64,000 nt of DNA, taken from the NCBI RefSeq assembly GCF_019219065.1, contig NZ_JAHUWK010000013.1:62001-126000 (forward strand). Reading direction: 5' to 3'. The position numbers were made by a program, and so were the translations under genes. Within the stretch, counting starts at the first letter, position 1, and every line of letters starts with the position of its first letter. The notes under the pieces were generated by a model, which was not told where the DNA came from, searched no databases, and saw nothing but the letters and a program-made list of their open reading frames with translations. This document shows positions 52,479-60,943 of the stretch, in pieces. The DNA is from Duganella sp. sic0402 (GTDB taxonomy: Bacteria; Pseudomonadota; Gammaproteobacteria; Burkholderiales; Burkholderiaceae_D).

Positions 52479-54073
52479 TGTCTAAATACAGTCCCAACGA
52501 AGCCGATGCCAATAACGGCAGTACGTACACCGCAGAATTCCTGCGCGTGAAGGGACTGGCCGAGCGCGGCGTGGCCAATGCCCAGCATAGCCTGGGCTTT
52601 ATGTACTTCAACGGCCAGGGCGTGGCACAGAGCTACGAGCTGGCGATAGTGTGGTATCGCCAGGCCGCGCAGTCCGGCCTTGAACATGCGCAGTACAACC
52701 TGGGCGTGATGTATCAAAAAGGCCAGGGTGTCGATCAGAACTTTGAGGAAGCGGCGGCCTGGTATCGCAAGGCGGCCGAACAAGGCTATGCAGCGGCGCA
52801 GTACAACCTGGGCTGGCTGTACGCCAAGGGCCAGGGTGTGCCGAACGATACGCAGCAGGCGATGCACTGGTTCAGCAAGGCGGCCGAGCAGGGCGATGCC
52901 GGCGCGCAGAATAATCTCGGCATGATGTATGACACCGGCAAGGGTGTGCCGCAGGATTTCAGGCAGGCGATCTTCTGGTATCGCAAGGCGGCGGAGCAGG
53001 GCTATGCGCGCGCGCAATTCAATCTCGGCCTGCGCTATGACAACGGGCAGGGTGTGCCGCAGGATGTGGGCCAGGCGATGTCCTGGTATCGCAAGGCGGC
53101 TGACCAGGGCTATGCGCCGGCGCAGTTCAATCTGGCGCTGCGCTTCGACAAGGGGGACGGCATTGCGCAGGATTCGCAAAAGGCGATCCTGTGGTATCGC
53201 CGCGCGGCGGAGCAGGATCACGCGAGTTCGCAGTTCAATCTGGGGCTGATCTACGATAACGGCCAAGGTGTACCGCGCGATGAGCAAAAGGCGCTGGACT
53301 GGTATCGCAAGGCCGCCGAGCAGGGGCATGCGGCGGCACAGAATAATCTGGGCCTGCGCTATCACCACGGGCAGGGCGTTGAACAGGATTACGCGCAGGC
53401 GCAGTACTGGTATCGCAAGGCGGCGGAGCAGGGATTCCCCGGTGCGCAATATCATCTTGGGCTGCTGTACGATGCCGGCCATGGCGTGATGGCGGATCAT
53501 CAGGAAGCGATCTTCTGGTATCGCAAGGCTGCCGATCAGGGACACTTGCGCGCCCAGTTCGATCTCGGCCTGCGCTATGAAACGGGACGCGGCGTTCCGC
53601 AAGACTATCGCAAGGCGATGGGCTGGTATCGCCGCGCAGCCGAGCAGGATTACGTGGCGGCCCAATACAGCCTGGGGCTGTTGCATGACAATGATGAAGG
53701 CCCTCAACCGGATTGTGTGCAGGCGCATCACTGGTATCGCAAGGCGGCCGAGCAGAATCATACGCAGGCGCAGTTCGCGCTGGGCCTGCGCTACGACAAC
53801 GGCCTGGGCGTGCCGCGCGATTATGCGCAGGCGCATCACTGGTATCTGCAAGCGGCAAGCCAGGGCCACACGCGCGCGCAATTCAATGTCGGCCTGATGT
53901 ACCTGGCCGGGCAGGGCGTGCGCGCCGATGCCGGCCAAGCGTGGATGTGGCTGACCATGTCCGAACGCGCCGGCTTCATCGCCGCCGCCCGCTACCTCAA
54001 GAACGCTGCCAGCCGCATGGACCCAGCCCAGCTAGCCCAGGCACGCGAACGCATGGAAGCACTCCCCGGCTAA
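52478..54073 (+). CDS. Sel1-repeat protein with 13 repeats
   Basis: A 531-residue protein made almost entirely of 36-residue Sel1-like helical repeats, of the form AQ-x-x-LG-x-x-Y-x-x-G-x-GV-x-x-D-x-x-x-A-x-x-WYRKAAEQG. I count 13 from residue about 36 onward; they are unusually alike. No signal peptide or membrane helix is seen, so it should be cytoplasmic, unlike many secreted Sel1 proteins. A short C-terminal cap (AWMWLTMSERAGFIAA) closes the array. Its start overlaps the stop of the GGDEF-EAL gene, so it is likely a scaffold for the kinase/c-di-GMP pair. The molecular role is unknown. Confidence 0.92.
   Translation: MSKYSPNEADANNGSTYTAEFLRVKGLAERGVANAQHSLGFMYFNGQGVAQSYELAIVWYRQAAQSGLEHAQYNLGVMYQKGQGVDQNFEEAAAWYRKAAEQGYAAAQYNLGWLYAKGQGVPNDTQQAMHWFSKAAEQGDAGAQNNLGMMYDTGKGVPQDFRQAIFWYRKAAEQGYARAQFNLGLRYDNGQGVPQDVGQAMSWYRKAADQGYAPAQFNLALRFDKGDGIAQDSQKAILWYRRAAEQDHASSQFNLGLIYDNGQGVPRDEQKALDWYRKAAEQGHAAAQNNLGLRYHHGQGVEQDYAQAQYWYRKAAEQGFPGAQYHLGLLYDAGHGVMADHQEAIFWYRKAADQGHLRAQFDLGLRYETGRGVPQDYRKAMGWYRRAAEQDYVAAQYSLGLLHDNDEGPQPDCVQAHHWYRKAAEQNHTQAQFALGLRYDNGLGVPRDYAQAHHWYLQAASQGHTRAQFNVGLMYLAGQGVRADAGQAWMWLTMSERAGFIAAARYLKNAASRMDPAQLAQARERMEALPG
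52588..53930 (+). repeat. Tandem 108-bp coding repeats of the Sel1 array
   Basis: The TGGTATCGCAAGGCGGC segment recurs about every 108 bp with few changes. The DNA-level likeness between units, beyond that needed for the protein motif, suggests recent unit duplication or gene conversion and makes copy-number change likely. Confidence 0.8.
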
Positions 54074-54121
54074 ACCCGCCCGCAGCCGCACCGCTCCCGC
54101 CTGTCGCCCTTCACTCTGCGG

Positions 54122-54658
54122 CTACGCCAGACTTGGCGCGGAGAGGTGGCCGACTTGATAGCGCTGTTCATCGCCCGTTGGCGTATCGCGCCACAGGCAT
54201 AGCCGCACCACCGACCACGTCACCGGCTCGAAGCCGATCACCACTGCCAGCGCGCCGCGCGCCAACGCTTGCTGCGCATACGCTTCTTCCTGCAAGCGCA
54301 GTTCCGACAGCACGCTATGCGGTGCAATCACCGCGCTGCTGCGCGTCGCAAAGCGCGCCTGCCGCACATCCCCGCTCACGGTAGCGTGCCACGGCGTCCA
54401 GGTCTGCACAGAAGGCCAGCCAAACGCACGCGCCACACCTGCAAAGCCCGGCCCGTTGAGAAAGTCATGCATCCCCTCCACATCGCGCCACAGATAAAAC
54501 GGTGCGTAAGCGTTCTCCGCCCCCTCCGCGTACAGATACGCCTTGAACAACAAACCGGGCAGTTCATCCAGCAGCGGTCCCTTTAGCGCAATGCGTTCGC
54601 GGACGATGTCCATGTTGTAATCGGCCGGCAGCACAAAGCGATACTGCATCGCGATCAT
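54122..54658 (-). CDS. DUF4865 family protein
   Basis: A 178-residue protein of unknown function. The start at 54658 (MIAMQYRFVLPADYNMDIVRE) overlaps the tautomerase stop as ATGA, which decides it over 54706. Visible blocks are FKAYLYAEGAENAYAPFYLW, DFLNGPGFAGVARAFGWPSVQTWTPWH and FEPVTWSVVRLCLWRDTPT. This pattern suggests a ferredoxin-like dimeric alpha-beta barrel akin to small monooxygenases, but that is inference. It is co-transcribed with the tautomerase and faces the Sel1 gene convergently. Confidence 0.8.
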   Translation of the reverse strand: MIAMQYRFVLPADYNMDIVRERIALKGPLLDELPGLLFKAYLYAEGAENAYAPFYLWRDVEGMHDFLNGPGFAGVARAFGWPSVQTWTPWHATVSGDVRQARFATRSSAVIAPHSVLSELRLQEEAYAQQALARGALAVVIGFEPVTWSVVRLCLWRDTPTGDEQRYQVGHLSAPSLA

Positions 54659-55050
54659 GACGACACTCCCAACGACGCCGCCGGACGGCCACCAGCAAAC
54701 GACCAATCCTCACCCTGCGAAGAGGTAATCACCACCATCACATCCTCCGGCGCAATGCCCGGCGCCGCCGCCAGCTCCTCTACCAGCTGGCGATAAAATG
54801 CCTGCTTGACTGCCGCACTACGCGGCTTGCCAACGGTGATCGCAATCAGCACGAAATCATCCGACCTGGGACCGCCCTCGTAATGGCGATCGAAAATCAG
54901 CTCATGCGGCGCATGCTGGTGGATCAGCTGGAAGCGATCATTCTGCGGCACATTGAACGCCAGCTCCATCGCCCGCTGCAAACCATCCGCCAGCGCGCGC
55001 AGATACTCGGGCGGCTTCCCCCTCAACAGCGAGATACGGCTCATCGGCAT
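54655..55050 (-). CDS. Tautomerase-family protein (4-oxalocrotonate tautomerase fold)
   Basis: A 131-residue protein. The ATG at 55050 is decided by a strong AAGGAGG 5 nt before it and by the resulting MPMSRISLL start: removal of Met exposes the N-terminal proline that is the catalytic base in this superfamily. Further blocks are ALADGLQRAMELAFNVPQNDRFQLI and APEDVMVVITSSQGEDWSFAGG. The substrate is unknown. It is the first gene of a pair with DUF4865, divergent from a LysR regulator over 98 bp. Confidence 0.88.
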   Translation of the reverse strand: MPMSRISLLRGKPPEYLRALADGLQRAMELAFNVPQNDRFQLIHQHAPHELIFDRHYEGGPRSDDFVLIAITVGKPRSAAVKQAFYRQLVEELAAAPGIAPEDVMVVITSSQGEDWSFAGGRPAASLGVSS

Positions 55051-55095
55051 ATAGCCTCCTTTTGATTGACAGCTTAACGATACAGGCCTACATTC

Positions 55096-55113
55096 ATTCT
55101 GAAAATCAGGAAT
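55096..55113. promoter_or_regulatory. Candidate LysR-type operator
   Basis: An 18-bp near-palindrome, ATTCTGAAAATCAGGAAT, has arms ATTC-TGA and TCA-GGAAT with one inserted base and contains a T-N11-A arrangement. It sits midway in the 98-bp gap between the tautomerase and LysR genes. Confidence 0.55.
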
Positions 55114-55148
55114 ATTTTGATACACAGTTCAGTAAAACGGGATGATCC

Positions 55149-56021
55149 ATGCGCCGCATTACCTTCGACCTTGACGTGTTGCGTACCTTTGTCACCGGCA
55201 TCGACATGGGCAGCTACGCCAAAGCGGCGGACAAGCTGGGACGCTCGACCTCCGCCGTCAGCGCGCAACTGAAGAAGCTGGAAGAACAACTCGGCATGCC
55301 AGTACTGCGAAAAGAAGGGCGCGGCATGGTCACCACACCAGCCGGCGAATCGCTGCTGGGTTACGCGCGCCGGCTGCTGGAACTGAACGACGAAGCCGCC
55401 ACCATGGTGCGCGGCGCCGAGCTGGCGGGCAGCGTACGGCTCGGCATCCAGCAGGACTTCGGCGAACATACGTTGACCGAAGTGCTGGGCCGTTTCACCC
55501 GCGTGCATCCGCAAGTACGCATCGAAGCGCGCGTGGCCCGCAATGGCGAATTGATGGAGCAGCTGAACAGCGGCCGCCTCGACCTGGCGCTGGCCTGGGA
55601 CGGTGGCGCAAGCACGCCGCATGTGGTGGATGTGGGGCGCATCGCCATGCGCTGGATCGGCCCCGCCGACGAATCGCGGCTGGTGTGGTCCGGCGATCCG
55701 CGCGAGCCGCTGCCGCTGGTGATGATGGACGCGCCCTGCATCATGCGCAGCGCCGCCACGCGCGCGCTGGACCAGGCAGGCATCGCCTGGCGCATCGCCT
55801 TCAGCAGTCCGGGCTTGTCGGGTGTGTGGGCGGCGGTGGCGGCAGGGCTGGGCGTGACGGTGCGCACCGCTGTCGGCCTGCCGCCGTCGCTGCGCGTACG
55901 GGAGGATGTGCGCCTGCCAGCCTTGCCCAATGTCGGCCTGCGGCTGCATCGCCACGCGGCGGAACTGAATCCGCCGGCGCAGCGCCTGCACGACATCGTC
56001 TTGGAAGCGCTACACGCTTAA
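55149..56021 (+). CDS. LysR-family transcriptional regulator
   Basis: A 290-residue LTTR. The winged helix is FDLDVLRTFVTGIDMGSYAKAADKL in part, then RSTSAVSAQLKKLEEQLG and GRGMVTTPAGESLLGYARRLL. The effector domain begins at about residue 90 (GSVRLGIQQDFGEHTLTEVLGRF). It most likely controls the divergent tautomerase-DUF4865 pair through the palindrome at 55096. Its end overlaps the convergent TPR gene by 12 nt. Confidence 0.92.
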   Translation: MRRITFDLDVLRTFVTGIDMGSYAKAADKLGRSTSAVSAQLKKLEEQLGMPVLRKEGRGMVTTPAGESLLGYARRLLELNDEAATMVRGAELAGSVRLGIQQDFGEHTLTEVLGRFTRVHPQVRIEARVARNGELMEQLNSGRLDLALAWDGGASTPHVVDVGRIAMRWIGPADESRLVWSGDPREPLPLVMMDAPCIMRSAATRALDQAGIAWRIAFSSPGLSGVWAAVAAGLGVTVRTAVGLPPSLRVREDVRLPALPNVGLRLHRHAAELNPPAQRLHDIVLEALHA

Positions 56022-57557
56022 CGCGGCGTTGACGCGCTCCAGCACCTCGTCCCAGTCGCCGGCGCGCTGCTGCCGGAACAGCCGCATGGTCGGATACCAC
56101 GGACTGTCCTGCCGCTCCAGCATCCAGCGCCAGTCTGGTGCAAACGGCAGCAATAGCCAGACCTGCTTGCCCATCGCGCCAGCAAGATGCGCCACCGAGG
56201 TATCTACGCAGATCAGCAGATCCAGCTGCGCCACCAGTGCGGCGGTTTCGGCGAAATCGGTTTGATCAGCCGCGTAGCTGCGCAAGGCCGGTTCGGCTTG
56301 CAGTTGCAAACGGTCGGCAGCGTTGAGGTCGCGCTGCAGGGCGATATATTCCAAGCCCGGTTGCAGCAGACGCAGCATCTTCTGTAACGGTATGGAGCGC
56401 GCGCTGTCGTTGTCATGCTTTGGATTGCCGGCCCATACCAGACCGATGCGCGGCGCCTTGGCCGGCCCCAGCCTTGTCTGCCATTGCAGGCTGCGCGGCG
56501 TATCGGCATGCACGTAGGGCGCGTCAGCCGGAATGTTGTCTGGCTGCGTGTCCAACAGCAGCGGTAAGCTCATCAGCGGCACGCGCAAGTCGTGCGGCGG
56601 CAGCGTATGCTGCTTACCGACGACTATCGCACCGCCTATGCCGTCCAGCAGCGACAGCAAGGCGTCCTGCACTTGCAGCACCACGCGCGCGCCTTGCGCC
56701 GTCAGCAGCGGAACATAGCGCACCATTTGCAGTGTGTCGCCCAACCCTTGTTCGGAGTGGACCAGCAGCGTTCTGCCTTGCCAGGATAGGCCTGGCTGCC
56801 ATTGCGGTTGCGTGTATTTCTGCGCCAGCGCCAGGTAGGCTGGTTTGCGGCAGCGCCATTCATACTGCGGCAAGCCGCGTGCCAGATCACCAGCCAGCAG
56901 GCGACAGGTGCTTTGCGCGAAATGCGCATCTACCATGTCAGGCGCCAATGCCAGCGCGGCATCGTAGCTGCGCATGGCTTTATCCAGGCGGTTCTGATGT
57001 TGCAAGGCGTTGCCCTGGTTGTACAGCGCGAGCGCAAGGCCCGGCTGCAGTTGCAGCGCGCGCGCCAGGCAAAGCAGGGCTTCGTCGTAGCGACCCAGCT
57101 CCACTAGCGCATAGCCCATGCCATTCCAGGCGGTGGCGTCGTTGTCGTCCAGGCGCAGCGCATGTTCCAGCAGCGGCAGCGCTTCCGCTGGCCGCTTGAG
57201 GTCTTTCGACAGCAGTGCGGCGCCGTTGTTCAGCGCCAATGTGTGATCCGGCGCCAGGCGCAGCGCCTGGCGTATCGCCAGCCATGCCTCCTCGCGACGC
57301 CCCTGTTGTTGCAGCACCGCCGCATGGTGCACGTGCGCCAACGGATCTTCGATATTGACGCGCAGCGCTTGGTTGATCAAGCTATGCGCGGACGCCAGGT
57401 CACCGGTCTGGAGGGAGTACACGCCAAGCATGTGCAGCGCATCGAAATGTTGCGGCTCGGCGCGGATGATCTGCAAATACAGTGCGGCGGCCGCATCCAG
57501 CTCGCCGCGCGTGTGCAGATCAATGGCCTGTGCCAGCTTGTCGGCTTGCTCCGTCAT
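56010..57557 (-). CDS. TPR protein with glycosyltransferase-like (GT9/GT41-type) C-terminal domain
   Basis: A 515-residue cytosolic protein. About six to seven TPR units fill residues 1-235 (for example ALHMLGVYSLQTGDLASAHSL and AWNGMGYALVELGRYDEALL). From about 260 the sequence follows a GT-B style pattern: GRTLLVHSEQGLGDTLQMVRY, PRIGLVWAGNPKHDNDSARS and LLICVDTSVAHLAGAMGKQVWLL in part, the last being typical of heptosyltransferase-like folds. It may be a protein or flagellin glycosyltransferase; the acceptor is unknown. Start and M28 stop overlap by 4 nt. Confidence 0.82.
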   Translation of the reverse strand: MTEQADKLAQAIDLHTRGELDAAAALYLQIIRAEPQHFDALHMLGVYSLQTGDLASAHSLINQALRVNIEDPLAHVHHAAVLQQQGRREEAWLAIRQALRLAPDHTLALNNGAALLSKDLKRPAEALPLLEHALRLDDNDATAWNGMGYALVELGRYDEALLCLARALQLQPGLALALYNQGNALQHQNRLDKAMRSYDAALALAPDMVDAHFAQSTCRLLAGDLARGLPQYEWRCRKPAYLALAQKYTQPQWQPGLSWQGRTLLVHSEQGLGDTLQMVRYVPLLTAQGARVVLQVQDALLSLLDGIGGAIVVGKQHTLPPHDLRVPLMSLPLLLDTQPDNIPADAPYVHADTPRSLQWQTRLGPAKAPRIGLVWAGNPKHDNDSARSIPLQKMLRLLQPGLEYIALQRDLNAADRLQLQAEPALRSYAADQTDFAETAALVAQLDLLICVDTSVAHLAGAMGKQVWLLLPFAPDWRWMLERQDSPWYPTMRLFRQQRAGDWDEVLERVNAALSV

Positions 57558-58807
57558 TTGGCTTTCACGCGCACACCCGCCAGCTGCGCCACGCCGGCCA
57601 GGGTGGTCTGCGCCGCGTTCAGGCCAAGCAGGAAGTCCTTGTCGGAATAGGTGTCGTAGTTATCGGTAGGCTGGTGCCAGTTAGGATTCCAGCCCGCGCC
57701 AATTTGCTGCCCACGTTCGTTCTCGCGCAGCGAGATCGACGGCACCAGATTCATGAACGGCGTCGAATCGGTATTCGTCATGTGGAAGCCGACAGCGGCC
57801 GGATAATTGGTCGCGTACTTGTCGTTGGCGGCACGGAAGGCCCACGCCAGCTTGGCCGAGCCTTCGGCTTGCGACGACACTGACTGGTACTCGATGTTAA
57901 CGTCCGCCTCCAGGCGCTGCTCCGGCGGCGACACATAAATCGCCTGGCCTTTTTCATCAAGTACCGGCTTGCCGTTGGCGTCCAGTTTGGGGATCGGCAT
58001 GCCATGGTCGTACATCATCATATCGTGCTGGATCATGCCCAGCCATTTCGGTTCCGGATATTTGCCCGAGCCTTTAGGCGATTCGATACCCTGCAAATCC
58101 TTGCGCTGTTCGACGTAGGCGGCCGCGCCATTCAGGCCGGTCTCTTCGTTATTCCACAGGACGAAGCGGATCGAGCGATCAGTCTCCACGCCCGGCTGGC
58201 TGAAGATGCGCGCCAGTTCCATCACCAGCGCGGTGCCTGAGCCGTCGTCGTTGGCGGCTTCGCCAAAGCCGATGCCGTCCATGTGGGCGCTGACGATATA
58301 CATTTCTTCCGGATGCTTGCTGCCGATTTTGGTGCAGTAGACATTCTCGCGCAGCGAGGTGCCGACTGGCGTCTGCTCGGCGTTCAGCGCCCGCAGGCGC
58401 TCATCTGGCTGGCGCAGCGGATCAGCATTGACGCCGGTCGGAATGCGGTTGCCGAACAGCGTGCTGCCGCCTTGTCCTGGCGGGCCGCCGGCGCCGCCGC
58501 TCGGGATACCCGGCGCGCGCTTGGGCGATGGTGCACCGGGCGCTGGCTGCGTGAACTGGTATTGCAGGCGCTCGGTATTGGTACAGCCATAGGACTTCAG
58601 CTGCGCTTCGATCCAGTCCAGCGCATCGCGGTTGCGCTGTGTGCCCTGGCGGCGGTCACCGAACTTGGTCAGGCTTTTGATGGTGGCCTTGTAGCGCTCC
58701 AGCTCCAGTTGCTTGACCAGTTGCGAAATCGGATCGGCGGGCGCCTGGGCGGACGCCATCGGCGCGGCAAAGGCCAGCGCGACGCTCAACGCTACAACTG
58801 CTTTCAT
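57554..58807 (-). CDS. Secreted M28-family zinc peptidase
   Basis: A 417-residue exported metalloprotease. The signal peptide ends ASA-QAPADP. Zinc ligands of the M28 clan are seen in order: SAHMDGIG (His), NDDGSGTALVMEL (bridging Asp), WNNEETGLNGA (catalytic Glu-Glu), and QHDMMMYDHG, with the last His probably in WHQPTDNYDTY. A Pro/Gly-rich insertion (residues about 90-115) sits between the N-terminal region and the catalytic core. It is first in a two-gene unit with the TPR protein, whose role is not obviously linked. Divergent from the OpgB-like gene. Confidence 0.88.
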   Translation of the reverse strand: MKAVVALSVALAFAAPMASAQAPADPISQLVKQLELERYKATIKSLTKFGDRRQGTQRNRDALDWIEAQLKSYGCTNTERLQYQFTQPAPGAPSPKRAPGIPSGGAGGPPGQGGSTLFGNRIPTGVNADPLRQPDERLRALNAEQTPVGTSLRENVYCTKIGSKHPEEMYIVSAHMDGIGFGEAANDDGSGTALVMELARIFSQPGVETDRSIRFVLWNNEETGLNGAAAYVEQRKDLQGIESPKGSGKYPEPKWLGMIQHDMMMYDHGMPIPKLDANGKPVLDEKGQAIYVSPPEQRLEADVNIEYQSVSSQAEGSAKLAWAFRAANDKYATNYPAAVGFHMTNTDSTPFMNLVPSISLRENERGQQIGAGWNPNWHQPTDNYDTYSDKDFLLGLNAAQTTLAGVAQLAGVRVKAK

Positions 58808-58956
58808 GGTTCATCCTTGTCGTGATAAAAATTTGTCCCGGCCATTCTGCATCAGTTGCGTGCATACGTAAATCCATGTAAGCGGCGAACAACAATCCGA
58901 TACAAAACGTACATAACCGGCAATGTTGTAGACAACTAGGGTTGGGATTATGCGGC

Positions 58957-60426
58957 ATGACTTCACATCCCCTTTACACGACCTTGGCGAGAATGATGCG
59001 TGGCGGCTTATACCTGATGGCCATCTTCCTCTTTTGCCTGAGCTACTGGATACATCGCTCGTTCGGCCAGCCCGACCTGGCGCAGATCGCCTATCACCTC
59101 AACTTCGGCGTGGAGATGATCGGCACTGTCGACCCGGTGATCACCTGGCGCTTTGTGCGCTGGTGCTTGCTGGCACCACTGATCTTCCTGGCGCTGCTCT
59201 ACTACGCCGAGCGGCGCTGGCTAAAGGTGATCGCGAAGACGCCGCAGCGCAATCACCCGCTGTTGTATCGCCTGCACCGCTGGTTCCCGCAACTGCTGGT
59301 GCTGAGCGCAACGATGTTCTGGATGTCCGATGTATCGGCCTTTAAATATGTTACCGCAGATTTCGGCCCGGATTATTTCGGCGCCAATTACGTGCGTCCG
59401 GAAGCGGTGACAATCGAAGCCGAGCAGCCTAAGAATCTGGTGCTGATCTACGTTGAGAGCCTGGAGCAAAGTTATAGCAATAGCGCGGTGTTCGGGCGAG
59501 ACCTGCTTGCGCCGTTGACCGATCTGCGCGGCGCCAGCTTCCGCAGCTACGAGCAGGTGGCCGGCACTGGCTGGACCATCGCGGCGATTGTGGCGACGCA
59601 GTGTGGCGTGCCGTTGGAGCGGGTCACCATCTTCGATGGCAATACCCAGGGGCAGATGATGGACTCCTTCCTGAAAAACGCAGTGTGCCTGACCGATCTG
59701 CTGGCGCAGCGTGGTTATCGCAACGTCTTCATGGGCGGCGCGGCGACAGCGTTTGCGGGCAAGGACAAATTCCTCGGCCAGCATCACTACCACGAAGTGT
59801 ATGGCCGCGAAGAGTGGCTCAAGAGCGGCGTCTCACGCGAGGATATGAACGGCTGGGGCTTGTACGATGCCGACCTGTTCGCGCGCGCCAAAGCTAAGTT
59901 GAGGGAACTGTCGGCATCGCGCCAGAAATTCAACCTGACCTTGCTGACGGTGGATATGCATGAACCGAAAGGCCATCTGTCGGCTGCCTGCGCTCAGCGG
60001 GGCTTTAAAGGATTTGACGGTGTGGTGTCTTGCACGGCGGCGGAGGTGGCCGATTTCGTACGCTACGCCCAAGACAACGGCTACCTTGAGGACACCAACA
60101 TCGTCATCCTCGGCGACCACCTGTCGCGCAAGAACCCGCTGACCCATCAGCTCTCCAAACTGTCCGGCCGCACCATCTTCAACAGCTTCATCTCAAAACA
60201 AGCACCGCAGCCGAACCGCGCGCAACTGCTGCACTTCGACATGCTGCCGACGATACTGGAATTCAGCGGCTACGCCGTGCCGAACGGCCGCATGGCATTA
60301 GGTTACAGCGCATTCAACCAACACCCGATCCAGCCCCCCAAAGACCGCATGGCCGAGATGGACCAAAGCCTGATGAACCGCTCTCCCGAGTACATGGCCT
60401 TGTGGTCCGATCCGGACGACCATTAA
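58957..60426 (+). CDS. OpgB-like phosphoglycerol transferase (LTA synthase/alkaline phosphatase superfamily)
   Basis: A 489-residue inner-membrane protein with about four N-terminal helices (to residue 130) and a periplasmic sulfatase-fold domain. The nucleophile is Thr in EQVAGTGWTIAAIVATQCG, which closely follows E. coli OpgB/MdoB; a metal Glu lies in LIYVESLEQS (near 166), Asp-His in VILGDHLSRKN (near 386), and HEPKGH between. Such enzymes transfer phosphoglycerol from phosphatidylglycerol to periplasmic glucans. E. coli OpgB is 763 residues, so this is a short form. ATG 58957 is chosen over the TTG at 58942. Confidence 0.87.
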   Translation: MTSHPLYTTLARMMRGGLYLMAIFLFCLSYWIHRSFGQPDLAQIAYHLNFGVEMIGTVDPVITWRFVRWCLLAPLIFLALLYYAERRWLKVIAKTPQRNHPLLYRLHRWFPQLLVLSATMFWMSDVSAFKYVTADFGPDYFGANYVRPEAVTIEAEQPKNLVLIYVESLEQSYSNSAVFGRDLLAPLTDLRGASFRSYEQVAGTGWTIAAIVATQCGVPLERVTIFDGNTQGQMMDSFLKNAVCLTDLLAQRGYRNVFMGGAATAFAGKDKFLGQHHYHEVYGREEWLKSGVSREDMNGWGLYDADLFARAKAKLRELSASRQKFNLTLLTVDMHEPKGHLSAACAQRGFKGFDGVVSCTAAEVADFVRYAQDNGYLEDTNIVILGDHLSRKNPLTHQLSKLSGRTIFNSFISKQAPQPNRAQLLHFDMLPTILEFSGYAVPNGRMALGYSAFNQHPIQPPKDRMAEMDQSLMNRSPEYMALWSDPDDH

Positions 60427-60809
60427 CAGCGCCGACATCCGAGGACTTCGTTGCTGCGATGGCGGCGGCCGGCATCAGCGTTTCCATCGATGCGACCTAT
60501 CGCCCGATAAAGCGATCGTATCTTATGCATTGGTGCTGGCGCATAAAAAACGATGGCTTGGCTCCTTCTACAATTCCGGCCATGCCTGGTGTGGAAATTG
60601 AGTGGGAACACGCCACGATGTCAGCATCCCTTAGCGCGGCAAGCGATCTGACGGAAGCCAGGAAAAAGGAAATAGAGCGATCAGTTGTGAAGTATTGCGG
60701 GAAGGCGCAGAGACAGTTCAGAAAACTCAACGCGCAATACAAGAGCGATGCCCGGATAACAGAGATCATCCGTCAACACGCGAATGATACTGTTATCGGA
60801 TTCCGGTAG
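60402..60809 (+). CDS. Hypothetical protein, probable remnant of a cell-wall hydrolase-like gene
   Basis: A 135-codon frame whose start is unclear: GTG at 60402 inside the previous gene, or ATG at 60459 (MAAAGISVS). The part SEDFVAAMAAAGISVSIDATYRP, read in two pieces, and KRSYLMHWCWRIKN through PAMPGVEIEWEH recall the beginning of a peptidase M15-like domain found in phage and T6SS-linked cell-wall hydrolases (from memory). The expected His/Asp catalytic half is absent; instead a Lys/Arg-rich, unrelated tail follows. The homology begins right after the OpgB-like stop, so this looks like a truncated, fused leftover. It may not be expressed. Confidence 0.45.
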   Translation: MVRSGRPLTAPTSEDFVAAMAAAGISVSIDATYRPIKRSYLMHWCWRIKNDGLAPSTIPAMPGVEIEWEHATMSASLSAASDLTEARKKEIERSVVKYCGKAQRQFRKLNAQYKSDARITEIIRQHANDTVIGFR

Positions 60810-60863
60810 TACCGTCCTGCAACGTTGTCAACAACATGCAAAGCCGCGTAGAATGCGTGGCAC

Positions 60864-60937
60864 GCGGGTGTAGTTCAATGGTAGAACGGCAGCTTCCCAA
60901 GCTTCATACGAGGGTTCGATTCCCTTCACCCGCTCCA
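60864..60937 (+). tRNA. glyU: tRNA-Gly (anticodon CCC)
   Basis: A 74-nt cloverleaf with CCA encoded. Acceptor GCGGGTG (60864-60870) pairs with CACCCGC (60927-60933). The D-stem is GTTC/GAAC, the anticodon loop TTCCCAA gives CCC, and the T-arm is AGGGTTCGATTCCCT. The sequence parallels E. coli glyU. The anticodon stem GCAGC/GCTTC holds one C-U mismatch (positions 28-42). It lies between a gene remnant and a toxin-antitoxin pair. Confidence 0.96.
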
Positions 60938-60943
60938 TTTCAG

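Noticed and set aside
52588..53930. Repeat array that could be mistaken for CRISPR or VNTR
   Set aside because: The 108-bp period is in frame and encodes Sel1 repeats; there are no spacers.
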